Positions 1 through 10,398 of a DNA stretch of 64,000 bases are shown in pieces; within the stretch, counting starts at the first letter, position 1; each line of letters begins with the position of its first letter. The notes under the pieces were generated by a model. It was given only the letters and a program-made list of their open reading frames with translations, had not been told where the DNA came from and made no database searches. This DNA comes from Verrucomicrobiota bacterium (lineage in GTDB: Bacteria; Verrucomicrobiota; Verrucomicrobiia; Limisphaerales; UBA9464): positions 1 to 64,000 of the forward strand of contig VHCX01000013.1 of the NCBI GenBank assembly GCA_016871615.1, written 5' to 3'. The translations under genes and the position numbers were made by a program.

Positions 1-60
1 GCCGTCCGCCTCCCTCAAGGCTCGGATCTTCTCCTCTGTCGTGTGTCGCTTTCCTTTCAT
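1..60 (-). CDS. IS3-family transposase OrfA, N-terminal fragment
   Basis: Twenty codons are visible from the ATG at base 60 to the window edge, reading MKGKRHTTEEKIRALREADG. This is the typical opening of the helix-turn-helix OrfA subunit of IS3-group transposases, where a T-x-E-x-K-I motif starts the first helix of the DNA-binding domain. OrfA normally works with OrfB through a programmed frameshift; neither the rest of OrfA nor OrfB is inside the window. Identification rests on this short N-terminus and on the element tip just upstream. Confidence 0.6.
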   Translation of the reverse strand, partial: MKGKRHTTEEKIRALREADG

Positions 61-127
61 GGTCTGGTCCCTTTCTTGGTCGCCCAGACTCTCACTCCCT
101 CTGGATCAGTTTTGCGAGGTCACGTCA
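1..127 (-). mobile_element. End of an IS3-family insertion sequence (partial)
   Basis: The reverse strand reads as the start of an IS3-type transposase OrfA, preceded by about 65 non-coding bases ending in a plausible element tip: on the reverse strand the sequence starts TGACGTGACCTCGCAAAACT at base 127. IS3-family elements commonly begin with TGA. The rest of the element lies to the left of the window, so the other end and the target duplication cannot be seen. The tip position is inferred from the TGA and from where the coding sequence begins. Confidence 0.6.
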
Positions 128-191
128 TGCAGACTTAGAATAATAGCTTGCAATCATGAATTTTTTGTTGACTTATCGGGAAGCACATCAG

Positions 192-983
192 ATGTCCACA
201 AAACCGCAGGAGTCCGGCGGGAAGGCGACCGAAATCCGGTGGCCGAGTTCTGCTGCCTTCACTCTGATCGAACTGCTGGTGGTCATTGCCATCATCGCGA
301 TTCTGGCCGGCATGCTTCTGCCGGCCCTTGCCCGGGCAAAATCTAAGGCGCTCATAACCAGTTGCATCAACAACCAACACCAAATCGGTGTGGCCTTCCA
401 ACTCTATACCGACGACCATCGCGACAGCTATCCGGTGTGCACCGGATGGAACTCCTACGGTGGGGCCTTGGGCAAAGTGAATGATCATCACGGTGGAGCC
501 ACACCAGCCACCAACCGACCGTTGAACCTCTACGTTTCAGCGACCAATTCTTGGCGTTGCCCTGCCGACCGTGGCGATTTCTTCTACCCGAACAAAACGG
601 CGTTCGAAGCGTTTGGCAACAGTTACCGGGCACAGTTCGGGATGAACTCTTTTCGGACCCGACATGTCACCGGTGACTCCCTCGCGCCAGCCGGTTCCCC
701 GCAGGCCTCGGCTATCAAGGGCAGTTTGGTGGCCATGAGTCCGGTCAACAAGATCATCCAAGGAGACGTGCCTTGGCATGGCAACCGGAAGCCAGAGGAT
801 CCGCGCAGTGCTTGGCACAACTCCCGCGGCAAGCGTGGTCATGTGATGCTCTGGGGAGACACACATGCAGATTTTTACAGGTTTCCCACGGAAATGGAGG
901 ACGTGCGGCTGCAGTCCTTGTTTACCGCCGACGACGATATGACGAATCCTCTTCGTCCGCAGACGAGTTTCCATTGGTGGTGA
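192..983 (+). CDS. Prepilin-like protein with N-terminal methylation motif
   Basis: A 263-residue protein with a type IV pilin/pseudopilin N-terminus: a short basic leader, then [17 protein letters not shown], with cleavage expected just before the Phe and the conserved Glu five residues later. The hydrophobic helix is followed by ALARAKSKA and a globular part with a late [16 protein letters not shown] segment resembling the H-x9-DG tail motif of this large verrucomicrobial/planctomycete family. Such proteins are exported and processed by prepilin peptidase; the role of this paralogue is unknown. An in-frame ATG at 156 exists, but GGGAAG lies 8 nt before the ATG at 192, so 192 is preferred. 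It stands alone, just inside the IS end. Confidence 0.85.
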   Translation: MSTKPQESGGKATEIRWPSSAAFTLIELLVVIAIIAILAGMLLPALARAKSKALITSCINNQHQIGVAFQLYTDDHRDSYPVCTGWNSYGGALGKVNDHHGGATPATNRPLNLYVSATNSWRCPADRGDFFYPNKTAFEAFGNSYRAQFGMNSFRTRHVTGDSLAPAGSPQASAIKGSLVAMSPVNKIIQGDVPWHGNRKPEDPRSAWHNSRGKRGHVMLWGDTHADFYRFPTEMEDVRLQSLFTADDDMTNPLRPQTSFHWW

Positions 984-1216
984 TGCAGGGCTTGCGGAGG
1001 GTTGTTGGCGAAGGCTTGAAATCCGACCAAGCCAGCCGGCTTGAAAACCATGTTCTCCAGAAACTCGAGGGATCTTCGTTCCCGTATCGGCAGGTTGGTT
1101 ACCGAAAAAGGGGTCACCCGTTAGTGTACCCTGTCGAAAAATAAAACGTCTCCATCCCAAAACTTTGTTGGTTTCCTTCCGCGCGGTATAAGGCCGGTTT
1201 TCGGTTGGCTGTTCTT
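984..1216. other. Intergenic region, nothing recognised
   Basis: About 230 bases between the prepilin-like gene and the decayed regulator. No convincing reading frame, RNA or terminator was seen. The part around 1135-1175 is less GC-rich than the surroundings. Confidence 0.4.
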
Positions 1217-1640
1217 TCAGTTATCGAGTCGGGTCCCCACGCCGTGCTTGGGCGATCCGCTCAGCTTTCCCGTCCCCTCGATACGCCGGAAGCGCGACAA
1301 GGCGAAGGTTCCCACGCGGCCCTTGGCCGGGTTGTGCGCCAGAACGTACCAGTTGCCGTGGTAGTGCGTCGGCTTCCCGTTCGACGCCCCGCCGCCGGAG
1401 CAGGGCGGTGCGCGTGATCAGCGCGACTTCCCTTACCGGACGGGGCGGCATTCCCGGGGGAGCCAGGCTTCGATCTCGCGAAGTGTCGAATCGGACGCGG
1501 CGGGCACCGAGCCTGAGGTGGGGCATGCTGCGTTGGAGCCCGTTGTCGTTGGTGCGTCGCGACAGGCCGAGATAACGAGCCAATGCGTCGTTGTCGATTT
1601 ACGGGGAGACCCGGAAAGGCGGACACCAAAACGGACATCA
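1217..1640 (-). pseudogene. Remnant of a YafY/WYL-domain transcriptional regulator
   Basis: The reverse-strand frame ending at the TGA at 1217 reads THYHGNWYVLAHNPAKG, then GTFALSRFRRIEGTGKLSG. This is the WYL-domain signature of YafY-type helix-turn-helix regulators, a ligand-sensing domain (W-Y-x-L-A followed by F-x-L-x-R-I). Upstream, a different frame carries ALITRTALLRRRGVER, which could be the preceding WYL segment, and LARYLGLSRRT, which could be part of an HTH. The pieces lie in different frames and no open frame of the usual ~320 residues exists, so the gene appears frameshifted and truncated. The WYL part is clear; assigning the upstream pieces is inference. Confidence 0.5.
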
Positions 1641-1675
1641 AAGGGGTACCGGGCAGACTCCCGGGTAGTCCTCTA

Positions 1676-1830
1676 TCAGCCGATCTCCGCCGTGCGGGCC
1701 CAGGCGGCGGCGAGGGTTTCGGCCTGATCGAGGAATGCCTCCGCCTCGCCGGGGATGAGCCGATAGGCGTCGCTGTAGCGCGTCAGGCGTCGACCCGAGG
1801 CGAAGATGCGAGTCTCTGTAAGGCCGCTCC
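1676..1830 (-). other. Coding-looking stretch without a start codon
   Basis: The reverse strand holds an open frame of about 50 codons ending in TGA at 1676. Its composition looks protein-like (RIFASGRRLTRYSDAYRLI, then a Glu/Ala-rich helix, ending AWARTAEIG) rather than the Arg/Gly/Pro-rich pattern of shadow frames here. No ATG or GTG start lies in the open part before it runs into the end of the DUF1552 gene. It may be the tail of a lost gene. I do not recognise a family. Confidence 0.2.
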
Positions 1831-1838
1831 GGCCCGGG

Positions 1839-3251
1839 TCAGGCCTTGAGTTCCGGGATCTGCCGGGTGGCGATGCCGATCGGGCGATCGAGCGGGACGC
1901 CGGCGCAGGACAGGAGCGTGGTGAGCAGGTCGCCCTGGTTGCCCCGGATGTCGGAGAGGAACCGCCCGGTCTTGAGGGATCCGCCGCCGTTCCCGGCGAG
2001 GATGAACGGCAGGTTGTCGCGGCGGTGTTTGTCGCCGTCCTCGAGGCCCGAGCCCCACATCAGGATGCAGTGGTCGAGCAGGGTTCCGTCACCCTCCCGG
2101 AGACCGTCCATCTTCGTCACCATGTAGGCGAATTGGTCGACGTTGAGCCGGTTGATGGCCGCCACCTTGCGGATCATCTCCTGGTCATCCCCGTAGTGCG
2201 TCTGCGAGTGGTGCTGGTCCGAGAACCCGAGCTCGGGGTAGGAGGCCCCGTTGGGCCGGGATCCGACGTAGGTGCTGACACGCGTGGTGTCGGTCTGGAA
2301 GGCCAGGACGATCAGGTCGCACATGACCCGCATGTAGTCGCTGCGCTTGTCACCCTCGGGGATCTTCACCTCGATGGGCGCGGAATCGGCGGAATGACGC
2401 TTCGAGGGAGCCACGCCATGCCTCTCGAAGGCCGCCTCCTGTTGGCGGGTTTCGATGGCGGCGATGCGGCGTTCCACGGAGCGGACACTGTCGAGGTATT
2501 CGTCGAGCTTCAGTTGATCGGCCCTCGCCAGGTTGCGACGCAGGTCGCGGGCGCCGCCGAGCACCCGGTCGAGCATCTGGCGATCCAACGGGTTGGCGGG
2601 CGTGACTTGGCCTTCCTTGCCGCGTTTGCCGAACAGCCGGTTCAACACGTTGCGGGGGTCGGTCTCGGCAGGCACGGGCTGGGTCGGAGACCGGTAGCTG
2701 CAGTGGTTGTAGTAGCCCTCGTGCAGGCCTTCCTGATTCTCCTTCCAGGTCTGGGGCATGGTGGCCAACTCGAGCGACGGGAGGAAGGTCTGGGCGCCGA
2801 CGTAGTTGGCCATGATCTGGTCGGCGGAGATGGAGATGTTGATGCGGTCGCGCGAATCGGCGTCGGGCAGCCGGGCGGTGAGCCAGGTGGACAATTCCAG
2901 CGCATGCGGAGCCCCGCCGAACGGTGCCGTCGGCACGCCCGAAATGCCCTTCATCATGAGGCACTGATCCATGACCGGCTGCAGCGACCGGAGGATGGGC
3001 GGTGCCGCCCGGAGGAACTCCTCCTGATTCTTGGGCCAGAACTGGTCCATGATGACCCCGTGGGGCATGTACATGAAGGCCAGCCGCACCGGCGGCTTGG
3101 GGGCGTTCGAGCCGGCCGGCTGGGCCATGGAATCGAAGAACGGCAGCGCGAGGGAGACCCCCACGCCTCTCAGGAAGGTGCGGCGATCGACAAGGGACGG
3201 GGGATTCATGGCATTCATGGTCGGTCTCTGCGCGTTGAGGTTCGGGATCAT
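1839..3251 (-). CDS. DUF1552 domain-containing protein
   Basis: A 470-residue secreted protein. The N-terminus has a twin-arginine-like leader ([18 protein letters not shown]), followed by the DUF1552 body with recognisable pieces such as [29 protein letters not shown] and [22 protein letters not shown]1552 proteins are found mainly in Planctomycetes and Verrucomicrobia beside DUF1587/1592/1588/1585 cytochrome proteins; their biochemical function is not established. The start at 3251 overlaps the stop of that upstream cytochrome gene as ATGA, the usual arrangement for this pair, so translational coupling is likely. The later ATG at about 3218 is possible but less attractive. Confidence 0.9.
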   Translation of the reverse strand: MIPNLNAQRPTMNAMNPPSLVDRRTFLRGVGVSLALPFFDSMAQPAGSNAPKPPVRLAFMYMPHGVIMDQFWPKNQEEFLRAAPPILRSLQPVMDQCLMMKGISGVPTAPFGGAPHALELSTWLTARLPDADSRDRINISISADQIMANYVGAQTFLPSLELATMPQTWKENQEGLHEGYYNHCSYRSPTQPVPAETDPRNVLNRLFGKRGKEGQVTPANPLDRQMLDRVLGGARDLRRNLARADQLKLDEYLDSVRSVERRIAAIETRQQEAAFERHGVAPSKRHSADSAPIEVKIPEGDKRSDYMRVMCDLIVLAFQTDTTRVSTYVGSRPNGASYPELGFSDQHHSQTHYGDDQEMIRKVAAINRLNVDQFAYMVTKMDGLREGDGTLLDHCILMWGSGLEDGDKHRRDNLPFILAGNGGGSLKTGRFLSDIRGNQGDLLTTLLSCAGVPLDRPIGIATRQIPELKA

Positions 3252-5194
3252 CCGTCGACGTTGCGGTGGGTGAACAGGTAACTGGTGAGGACTTCCGTGA
3301 GGATCGTTCGCACCCGGTGTTTGTCCCGGGCGATCCGGGCCATCAACTGGTCGATGACGACCTCGTCATACCCTTCCAAGGGCCGCCCGAGCGCATGGGC
3401 CATGAACCGTTCGGTGAGGTTCCGGGCCAGTTCGGCCTCCCGCCCGGCGAGGAGGCGCTTGAGTTCCGCCGGGGTCGAGAAGGTCGCGCCGGTGGGGAGT
3501 CGTCCTGATGCATCGATGGCCACCCCGGCCTCGTTCTTCTCACGCCAGCGTCCGACCGCATCGAAATTCTCGAGGCCGAAGCCGATCGGGTCGAGCACCC
3601 GGTGGCAGTTGGCGCACACGGGGTTCCGGGTGTGCAATTCGGTCCGTTGCCGGAGGGTCAGGCCTTGCACGCTCTTCGCCTCCTGCAGGTCCAGCGCGGG
3701 GATGTCGGGCGGGGGCGGCGGCACGTGCTCCCCGAGCAACTGCTCCAGCACCCACACGCCCCGGCGGACGGGGCTGGTCCGGGTGGGAAACGAGGTCGCC
3801 GCGAGCGTGGCCGACATGCCGAGGATGCCGCCCCGGTTCGGGTTCGTCAGCCGGACTCGGCGCATCCGGGGGCCTTTGACCGAGGACCCGAGGCCGTACA
3901 ACTCGGCCAGCGGCCCATTCAGGAAGGTGTAATCGCTGTCCACGAACCGGACGACCGGTTGGTTCTCGCGGACGATGCTCTCGAAGAACCAACGAACCTC
4001 GTCGGTCATCGCCTGTCGCACGGCCGGCGTCAGTTGCGGAAACAGCTGGGGATCGAACACCTGGTGGTCAAGGTCCTGGACCCTCAGCCACTGGGCGCCA
4101 AACCCGTCGAACAGGGCCCGCGCGCGCGGGTGGAGCAGGAGGCGCTCCGCCTGGGCCCGCAGCGTCTTGGGTTGGTGCAGCTCGCCTTGGTCGGCCAGGG
4201 CGGACAAGTCGGCGTCCGGCGGTGCCGACCACACCAGATAGGACAGGCGAGCGGCCAGGTGGTGGTCGTCCCACCGGACGATTTTCCCGGCCGGTCGGGC
4301 CTCTCCGGCGGGCGTGATGAAGAGGAATTGCGGGGAGACCAGGACCGCCTTGAGCATCCAACCCAGCGATGCGGTGTAGTCCAACTCCTTCCCGCGGGCG
4401 AGATCGAAGACATCCACCAGGACGTCCAGCTCCGCCTCGGTCGGCGGCCGGCGGTAGGCCTCGCGGGCCATGGAGCGTGCGACCTGGCGGGCCGCCTGGC
4501 GAAGATCGGTGCCCTTGGAGGGTTTCCTGCCGAAGAGCCGCTTCTGGACCGCCGTCGGCGGCTTGCCTGCCGGGGCGACGACCTTCTCGACCACTTCGCT
4601 GGCGATGCCGAGGAAGAGTTCCGACTGCAGCGGGGAGATCGAGTTGAGGTAGCCCTCCCCAAGCACCTCCTCCGGGAGGCCGTTGGCGATCGAGGGGTCC
4701 ACTCCGTAGAGGTCGTGCACGGTGTTGGCGTATTCGACCTTGGACAATCGTCGGATGACCGACGGGCCGGGGCTTCTCGGGCTCAGGTGCTTGAGCTTGC
4801 CGATCCACCCGATGAACCGCAGGCGCTCCTCCTCGGTGGGTTGCTTGGCCGCGTCCTCGGGCGGCATGTCGTGCACCTTGACGTTCGCGACGGCCTTCTT
4901 CCAGTGCATGAACGCCGCACCCCGGCCCGGATCCTTCAGATCCACCTCGAGGTTGACGTTCGCCTTGGCGCGCCCGCCGCCGTGGCATTTCGTGCAGTAG
5001 GTCTGGACGAAGGGCTGAACCTGCTCCTTGAAGGTCTTCCGGGCGTCGGCCCGGAGCGCCGCCTCGTCGGCGGTCTCCCGGTCGGTGTCGGCCCGGCACG
5101 GCGAGACGAGCGACCCGGCCAGCGACGCGACCAGGGCGCAGCCCAGGGCCGCGAGGGTCGCGGTGGACAAGCGGAACCGGCGCGCCGGCTGCAT
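3248..5194 (-). CDS. Planctomycete-type multi-domain c-type cytochrome protein (DUF1587/1595/1592/1588/1585)
   Basis: A 648-residue exported protein. A signal peptide (about residues 10-35) is followed by a haem-binding CTKCH at residues 67-71, then in order segments typical of DUF1587 ([17 protein letters not shown]), DUF1595, DUF1592 ([18 protein letters not shown]), DUF1588 ([19 protein letters not shown], plus a second CANCH) and DUF1585 at the C-terminus. This is the standard composition of the family. The CxxCH motifs predict covalent haem c, so it probably acts in the cell envelope, but no reaction has been assigned. It is coupled to the DUF1552 gene downstream. The gene is divergent from the ABC ATPases at 5420. 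Confidence 0.92.
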   Translation of the reverse strand: MQPARRFRLSTATLAALGCALVASLAGSLVSPCRADTDRETADEAALRADARKTFKEQVQPFVQTYCTKCHGGGRAKANVNLEVDLKDPGRGAAFMHWKKAVANVKVHDMPPEDAAKQPTEEERLRFIGWIGKLKHLSPRSPGPSVIRRLSKVEYANTVHDLYGVDPSIANGLPEEVLGEGYLNSISPLQSELFLGIASEVVEKVVAPAGKPPTAVQKRLFGRKPSKGTDLRQAARQVARSMAREAYRRPPTEAELDVLVDVFDLARGKELDYTASLGWMLKAVLVSPQFLFITPAGEARPAGKIVRWDDHHLAARLSYLVWSAPPDADLSALADQGELHQPKTLRAQAERLLLHPRARALFDGFGAQWLRVQDLDHQVFDPQLFPQLTPAVRQAMTDEVRWFFESIVRENQPVVRFVDSDYTFLNGPLAELYGLGSSVKGPRMRRVRLTNPNRGGILGMSATLAATSFPTRTSPVRRGVWVLEQLLGEHVPPPPPDIPALDLQEAKSVQGLTLRQRTELHTRNPVCANCHRVLDPIGFGLENFDAVGRWREKNEAGVAIDASGRLPTGATFSTPAELKRLLAGREAELARNLTERFMAHALGRPLEGYDEVVIDQLMARIARDKHRVRTILTEVLTSYLFTHRNVDG

Positions 5195-5419
5195 GGTGGC
5201 CAGTCAACCATGGGCACCGCAGGATTGAACCTCAAAAAAACGCCCCAAGCCGGGCACCCCGTTTCGCCTGCGGGCGCACCCTGCCGGCGTGTTCGACGGC
5301 CCCGGTGGGCGGCCGGTCGATGGCTCCGCCGTGGGCCTGGGATTCCGGTGGCGGGATTGGGGGCCATGGCGGCATCGTCGGTGCGGGTCCGTCGGCCGTC
5401 GGGCCGGCCTACCGCGACC

Positions 5420-6376
5420 ATGCCCCTCCTCGACATCCAGGATCTCCGGATCGATTTCGGCACCACGCGGGTGGTGGACGGGGTGTCGCTGGCCATCGAC
5501 GAGGGACAGACCCTCGGACTGGTGGGCGAGAGCGGGTGTGGCAAGAGCGTGACGGCCTTGAGCATCGGCCGTCTCCTGGCCACCCCGCCCGCGCGCCACG
5601 CCGGGGGTCGGATCCTGCTCGGCGGCCAGGAGGTACTCACCCTGTCCAGCGACGGGCTGAGGTCGATCCGCGGGCGCGTCGTGAGCTACATCTTCCAGGA
5701 ACCCGGCGCGTCGCTCAATCCGGTGAGGCGCATCGGGGCCCAGGTGCTGGAATCGCTGCGGCTGCACGCGCCGTCCCGCGCCACCGAGGCCGAGGTCGTC
5801 CGGCGGCTCGCGGGCGTCGGGATCCCCGCGCCGGACCAACGCGCCCGCGACTATCCCCACCAACTGAGCGGCGGGATGCAGCAACGGGTGATGATCGCCC
5901 TGGCCCTGGCCTCGGAGCCGCGCCTGCTGGTCGCCGACGAGCCCACCACGGCCCTCGACGCCACCGTGCAGGCCCAGATCATGGACCTGCTGCTCGACGT
6001 GCAGCGGCGGACGGGAATGGCCATCCTGCTCATCACCCACAACCTCGGCCTGGTCGCGGACGTGGCCCGGCGCGTGGCCGTGATGTACGCCGGGCAGATC
6101 GTCGAGGAGGCTCCGGCCCGACACCTCCTGTCGCAGCCCGTGCACCCGTACACCCGGGCCCTCATCCGGTCCGTGCCGGAAATCGGCGTCGATCGCGAGC
6201 GTCTGCCGGCGCTGCCGGGCCAGGTGCCGGTGCCGGGACGATGGCCAGCCGGATGCCGTTTCGCCCCGAGATGTCCCTCGGCCCTGGCGTCCTGTGCGAC
6301 GTCGCCGCCGGGGCTCGAGCCGGTGGCCCCCGGCCATCGCGTCCGATGCCCGGTCCGGCCTCCCGCGATCCCATGA
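5420..6376 (+). CDS. Oligopeptide/dipeptide ABC transporter ATP-binding protein, OppD/DppD type
   Basis: A 318-residue nucleotide-binding subunit: Walker A GESGCGKS at residues 36-43, signature [12 protein letters not shown], Walker [13 protein letters not shown] and H-loop ITHNL. The C-terminal extension has the Cys-rich [10 protein letters not shown] pattern of the oligopeptide/nickel class. Together with the following protein it would energise a peptide or similar importer at the inner membrane. The ATG at 5420 directly precedes the conserved domain; a start at 5365 would add only low-complexity residues. No permease or binding-protein gene is adjacent on either side, so the transporter partners must be encoded elsewhere. 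Confidence 0.93.
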   Translation: MPLLDIQDLRIDFGTTRVVDGVSLAIDEGQTLGLVGESGCGKSVTALSIGRLLATPPARHAGGRILLGGQEVLTLSSDGLRSIRGRVVSYIFQEPGASLNPVRRIGAQVLESLRLHAPSRATEAEVVRRLAGVGIPAPDQRARDYPHQLSGGMQQRVMIALALASEPRLLVADEPTTALDATVQAQIMDLLLDVQRRTGMAILLITHNLGLVADVARRVAVMYAGQIVEEAPARHLLSQPVHPYTRALIRSVPEIGVDRERLPALPGQVPVPGRWPAGCRFAPRCPSALASCATSPPGLEPVAPGHRVRCPVRPPAIP

Positions 6377-7356
6377 CGCTGCTCGAGATCCAGAACCTGA
6401 GGGTGCACTTCCCGGTCCGGGGGCTTCGGATCGGCGCCATCCCGTCGACCGTGAAGGCGGTGGATGGCGTGTCGTTCACGGTGGCGGCCGGCGAGGCCGT
6501 CGGACTGGTCGGCGAGAGCGGTTGCGGCAAGACCACGCTCGGCCGTGCCGTGGTGCGGCTGGTCGAGCCGACCGGCGGTCGGATCATCTTCGAGGGGCGC
6601 GACCTCACCGCCCTCGGCCCCGGGGCGCTGCGGCCGCTGCGCCGGCGCTTCCAGATGGTCTTCCAGGATCCGTTCCATTCGCTCGATCCCCGCATGACCG
6701 CGGGCCAGTCCATCGCCGAGGCGCTGGTCGCCCACCGGCTGGCGGCCACGGCCTCCGCCCGCAGGGCCCGCGTGGAGGACCTGCTCCGGGATGTCGGTCT
6801 CGACCCGGAGGCCGCGGACCGCTTTCCCCACCAGTTCAGCGGGGGGCAGCGCCAGCGCATCGGCATCGCGCGCGCGCTGGCCGTCGAGCCCGGGTTGATC
6901 GTCTGCGACGAGCCGGTCAGCGCCCTCGACGTGAGCGTGCAGGCCCAGGTGGTCAACCTGCTCCAGGATCTCCAGCGCCGACGCGGCCTGGCCTACCTCT
7001 TCATCTCCCACGACCTCGCGGTGGTCGAACACCTCTGCCAGCGCCTGCTCGTGATGTACCTGGGCCGCGTGGTCGAGTCCGGCCCGGCGCGTGAGGTCTG
7101 CCGTTCCCCGTCGCATCCCTACACCCGGGCGCTGCTATCGGCCGTCCCGTCGCTGAGGCCGTCCACCGGGGGCGAGCGCATCCGGCTCGAGGGTGATGTG
7201 CCGTCGCCGGCGGACCCGCCGCCGGGCTGCCCGTTCCATCCGCGATGCCCCGTCGCCGAGGCGCGTTGCCGCACCGAGTCCCCGGAGCTGCGGAGGACGG
7301 CCGACCGGCGCGAGGTCGCCTGCCATCAGGTCGCTTCTTCGCCGCAGGCCCCGTGA
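6373..7356 (+). CDS. Oligopeptide/dipeptide ABC transporter ATP-binding protein, OppF/DppF type
   Basis: A 327-residue ATPase with Walker A GESGCGKT (47-54), [12 protein letters not shown] (typical of the OppF subgroup), signature [15 protein letters not shown], Walker [15 protein letters not shown] and H-loop ISHDL. The C-terminal [14 protein letters not shown] belongs to the oligopeptide class. Its ATG overlaps the stop of the preceding OppD-like gene (ATGA), so the two are translated as a pair and probably form the ATPase heterodimer of one importer. The substrate cannot be told from the sequence. Confidence 0.93.
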   Translation: MTLLEIQNLRVHFPVRGLRIGAIPSTVKAVDGVSFTVAAGEAVGLVGESGCGKTTLGRAVVRLVEPTGGRIIFEGRDLTALGPGALRPLRRRFQMVFQDPFHSLDPRMTAGQSIAEALVAHRLAATASARRARVEDLLRDVGLDPEAADRFPHQFSGGQRQRIGIARALAVEPGLIVCDEPVSALDVSVQAQVVNLLQDLQRRRGLAYLFISHDLAVVEHLCQRLLVMYLGRVVESGPAREVCRSPSHPYTRALLSAVPSLRPSTGGERIRLEGDVPSPADPPPGCPFHPRCPVAEARCRTESPELRRTADRREVACHQVASSPQAP

Positions 7357-7534
7357 CCTCCGGGGATGGACAACCGGATCCCGTCCGGAGACGATTCCAC
7401 CCATCTTCCCCGGGTTCCCGAGCCGTCCGGAGGGTCCGTGGAGACCCGTCCGCTGGCCGTCGTCGCCCGGGTGGGTCCCCCGGGGGTTCCGGGGTGCTCG
7501 ACGGACACGCAACACAGCTCGGCAGGACGGACAG

Positions 7535-9211
7535 ATGCAGCAGACCAGAGCAGATGAGGGATGGGCCCAAGGGAACCGTTTCCCGGGGCGGACCACAGAA
7601 GGGACGCACCGGTCGTGGCGGCCGTGTCCCGGCGGGTCGACGGTCGTCCTGGCCCTCGGTCTCGGGCTTGGCCTGTGGGCGCAGGCGTCGTCGCCGGTCC
7701 GTGATCCCGCCCCGGGTGGCGGGGCCGGGGCGTCGCGTCCGGGGACGGCCGGTCCGGGCACCGCGGCCGTCCCGACCACCTACCGCCTCGACCTCAAGAA
7801 CATCGTCGAGCTGACCTTCCGCCTGAACCCGGGCATGCGGGCCTCGCGGGAGGAGATGAATGCCGCGCGGCATGGCCTGGAGGAGTTCCGGGCCAACCTC
7901 AACCGGCTCGAGCCCTACACGGAGTTCCGCAACCAGGTGACCCGGTTCCCGTTCCAGCGGTTGGGCGTCGGTCACGAGATCACCAGCGTCCTCGGGGTGC
8001 AGAAGGAGAGCTTCGAGGGCTCGATGATGCGCCTCGAGGTGGGGCCGTCGTTCTTCTCGCGCTATGGCGATTCGTCCGATCCGCTCGGCCCCGATCCCAA
8101 GGATGGCCAGGCCGGCGCCTACATCGGCTCGCGTGTCGAGTTCCCGTTCATGGGTTCGCGCCGGCGGCAGGACCGCATCATCAGCCAGGCGTTCCAGGAG
8201 TCCACCGCCCGCAAGGCGCAGCTCGACTACCTCAAGAGCTACCGGCTCCAGGTCGAGAACGCGCTGAGCTACTACCACCTTGCCATCTACTACAACCAGC
8301 TGGTGGAACTCTACCAGAGCTGGGTCAACGACCTGACGGGCCTGCTGCAGGACCCGAAGGTGAGACCGGAGGACCGGACCCGCGTGGAATCGGTGCGCGC
8401 CTCGGTGCAATCGACCCAGGCGAGCTACACCGCCCGGGGATCGGACTACCGGAGCAACCTCATGGGCTACCTGGGTCTCGACCTCACGAACCAGGTGGAA
8501 CTGATCATGCCCGAATACGCCATCAGTGCGTTCGCGGCCTCGGCCCGCACCCCCGACGGCCTCGAGAAGCTCATCCAGCGGGCCAAGGAGAACAACCCCG
8601 CCTTCGAGGTGCTCGAGAACGCCATCGGCAACGTGCGCCTCCAGCACGACCAGGCGGTCCGGGGCAAGTTCGACGTCACGACTTTCCTCGAGGGAAGCCT
8701 CTTTCCGTTCGGGTCCCGCTCGCTTGACACCCGCTACGATGGATGGGCGGTCGGCGGCGGGGTCAACGTGCGCCTCAACGACGCTAGGGTCCGCTCGGCC
8801 ACGCGGCTCAAGACCGAGGCGCTCATGCGACAGTTCGAGGCGGAGATCCAGGCCGAGGAGATGAGCATCCGCCGGCGCATCCAGAGCACCACCACCGCCA
8901 TCTGGGACAACGACGCCAACCGAACCCAGTTGCTCGAGGTGGGGCAGCGCAAGCTGGCCGAGTTCCAGCAGCGCCGCGACGCCTACTTCACCGGGGACCT
9001 CAACATCGACCAATTGCTGGGCACCCGCTCGGAGATGGCGTCCAACGCGGCCAGCCTCGCCAATGTCGTGTACAACAGCGCCGACCGTGAGACGACGCTG
9101 CTGCTGGCCGTGGGTCAGATCTACGAGATGGTCGGTCTCCGGATGCGGGAACGGCCCGCCGGGGATGCCTCGGGCAAGCCGGCCTCCCGCCCGCGGCCGG
9201 ACGACCCTTGA
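7535..9211 (+). CDS. TolC-family outer-membrane efflux protein
   Basis: A 558-residue protein with a basic N-terminus, a hydrophobic signal segment (TVVLALGLGLGLWAQA) and a long helical body with two repeats of the outer-membrane efflux type: the first around IVELTFRLNPGMRASREEMN, the second around LIQRAKENNPAFEVLENAIG. It ends with the usual long helices (RRDAYFTGDLNIDQLLGTR). TolC proteins form the outer-membrane/periplasm channel of tripartite efflux or type I secretion systems. No membrane-fusion or pump gene is adjacent. AGGA lies 7 nt before the ATG at 7535, which decides the start. Confidence 0.85.
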   Translation: MQQTRADEGWAQGNRFPGRTTEGTHRSWRPCPGGSTVVLALGLGLGLWAQASSPVRDPAPGGGAGASRPGTAGPGTAAVPTTYRLDLKNIVELTFRLNPGMRASREEMNAARHGLEEFRANLNRLEPYTEFRNQVTRFPFQRLGVGHEITSVLGVQKESFEGSMMRLEVGPSFFSRYGDSSDPLGPDPKDGQAGAYIGSRVEFPFMGSRRRQDRIISQAFQESTARKAQLDYLKSYRLQVENALSYYHLAIYYNQLVELYQSWVNDLTGLLQDPKVRPEDRTRVESVRASVQSTQASYTARGSDYRSNLMGYLGLDLTNQVELIMPEYAISAFAASARTPDGLEKLIQRAKENNPAFEVLENAIGNVRLQHDQAVRGKFDVTTFLEGSLFPFGSRSLDTRYDGWAVGGGVNVRLNDARVRSATRLKTEALMRQFEAEIQAEEMSIRRRIQSTTTAIWDNDANRTQLLEVGQRKLAEFQQRRDAYFTGDLNIDQLLGTRSEMASNAASLANVVYNSADRETTLLLAVGQIYEMVGLRMRERPAGDASGKPASRPRPDDP

Positions 9212-9277
9212 AGAAAACCTGGTTGAGGCCCGGATGAATCGTGGATTTCCCGGGACTTTCCTTGAGGCTGCCGGCCG

Positions 9278-10357
9278 ATGGTGTGTGATCTGGCCATGCC
9301 TCCACCCGCGGATCCCCGGATCGACCGTTCCGGCGCGTCCCGGCGACCGCCCCGCCTGCTGGCTGCCCGGTTCCTGGCCGTCGCCGTGCTGTGGGCGTTC
9401 CAGGGTTGGATTGCCCGGGCCGGTGACGCACCGCCGGTCCCCTCGGGTGGTGAGGGTTTTCCGGTCCGGCTGGAATGCGGCGAGGACTCGGTGACGTTCA
9501 AGGTCCGCTCCAAGCCCGTGGCGACCTACCGGGGCGGTCGCGGGATGCTGCCGGCCGGCGTGCCCGAGGAGTACCGGCGGGGCGGTTACCTGCATCCGCT
9601 GGTGAGCCCTGCGGGTGCGGTGCTCACCGGCGATTTTCCGAAGAACCACCTGCACCACCACGGCATCTGGGCCGCATGGACCCGGACCGGGATCGAGGGC
9701 CGGAAACCCGATTTCTGGAACATGGGACAGAAGCTGGGGCGGGTGGAGATGATCCAGTGGCTCGCGGCCCGTGAATCGGCCGACGGCGCCGAGATCGAGA
9801 CCTTGCACCGGTACGTGGACCTCACGGCGTCGACGCCCGCGACGATCCTGCTCGAAGGATGGACGGTGAGGGTGCCCGCCACGCCGCCGGGCAAGCCGCA
9901 TCGGATCGACCTGACCCTCCGGCAGACCAATGTGACCGACCATGCGCTGTCGTTGCCGCAGTACCACTACGGAGGCCTGGGCTTCCGCGGGCCCGATGCG
10001 TGGGACGGCGCGACCCGGTGCCGCTTCCGCACCTCGGAGGGCGTCACGGACCGGGTGAAGGGCAATGAATCCCGGGCTCGATGGTGCTGGATCGGCGGGG
10101 CGGTCACCACGGGCGAGGGGGCCGCCGGCACCGCCGGAGTGGTGCTCCTGGCCCATCCATCCAACTTCCGGTTCCCCGAGCCGATGCGCCTCCATCCGAC
10201 CGAGCCGTTCTTCTGCTGGGCGCCCCAGCAGGCGGGCGGATTCACGCTGTCGCCCCGGGGCGTGCACCGGATGCGCTACCGCCTCCTCGTGGCCGACGGC
10301 GAACCCGACGCGGGGGCCATCGAGCGGGAATGGCTCGAGTGGTCCCGCGAGCCCTGA
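9278..10357 (+). CDS. PmoA-like (DUF6807) family secreted protein
   Basis: A 359-residue protein with an N-terminal hydrophobic segment (RFLAVAVLWAFQGWIARAG). The mature part includes GGYLHPLVSPAGAVLTGDFP followed by NHLHHHGIWAAW, and later YHYGGLGFRGPDAWDG, the pattern of the family annotated as PmoA-like or DUF6807. Despite the name there is no reason to connect it with methane oxidation. Homologues are common in Planctomycetes, Verrucomicrobia and Bacteroidetes near carbohydrate genes. The His-rich HLHHH suggests metal or substrate binding (inference). GAGG about 10 nt before 9278 supports this start; ATG at 9296 is an alternative. The next gene, 41 nt downstream, is a glycosidase-like protein. 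Confidence 0.8.
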   Translation: MVCDLAMPPPADPRIDRSGASRRPPRLLAARFLAVAVLWAFQGWIARAGDAPPVPSGGEGFPVRLECGEDSVTFKVRSKPVATYRGGRGMLPAGVPEEYRRGGYLHPLVSPAGAVLTGDFPKNHLHHHGIWAAWTRTGIEGRKPDFWNMGQKLGRVEMIQWLAARESADGAEIETLHRYVDLTASTPATILLEGWTVRVPATPPGKPHRIDLTLRQTNVTDHALSLPQYHYGGLGFRGPDAWDGATRCRFRTSEGVTDRVKGNESRARWCWIGGAVTTGEGAAGTAGVVLLAHPSNFRFPEPMRLHPTEPFFCWAPQQAGGFTLSPRGVHRMRYRLLVADGEPDAGAIEREWLEWSREP

Positions 10358-10398
10358 ATCCCCCGAACCCCGGACACCGGCCTTTGATCCTTTCGAGA

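Noticed and set aside
7001-10267. 1088-codon open frame on the reverse strand
   Set aside because: It covers the TolC-like and DUF6807 genes in antisense and shows no domain or natural composition.
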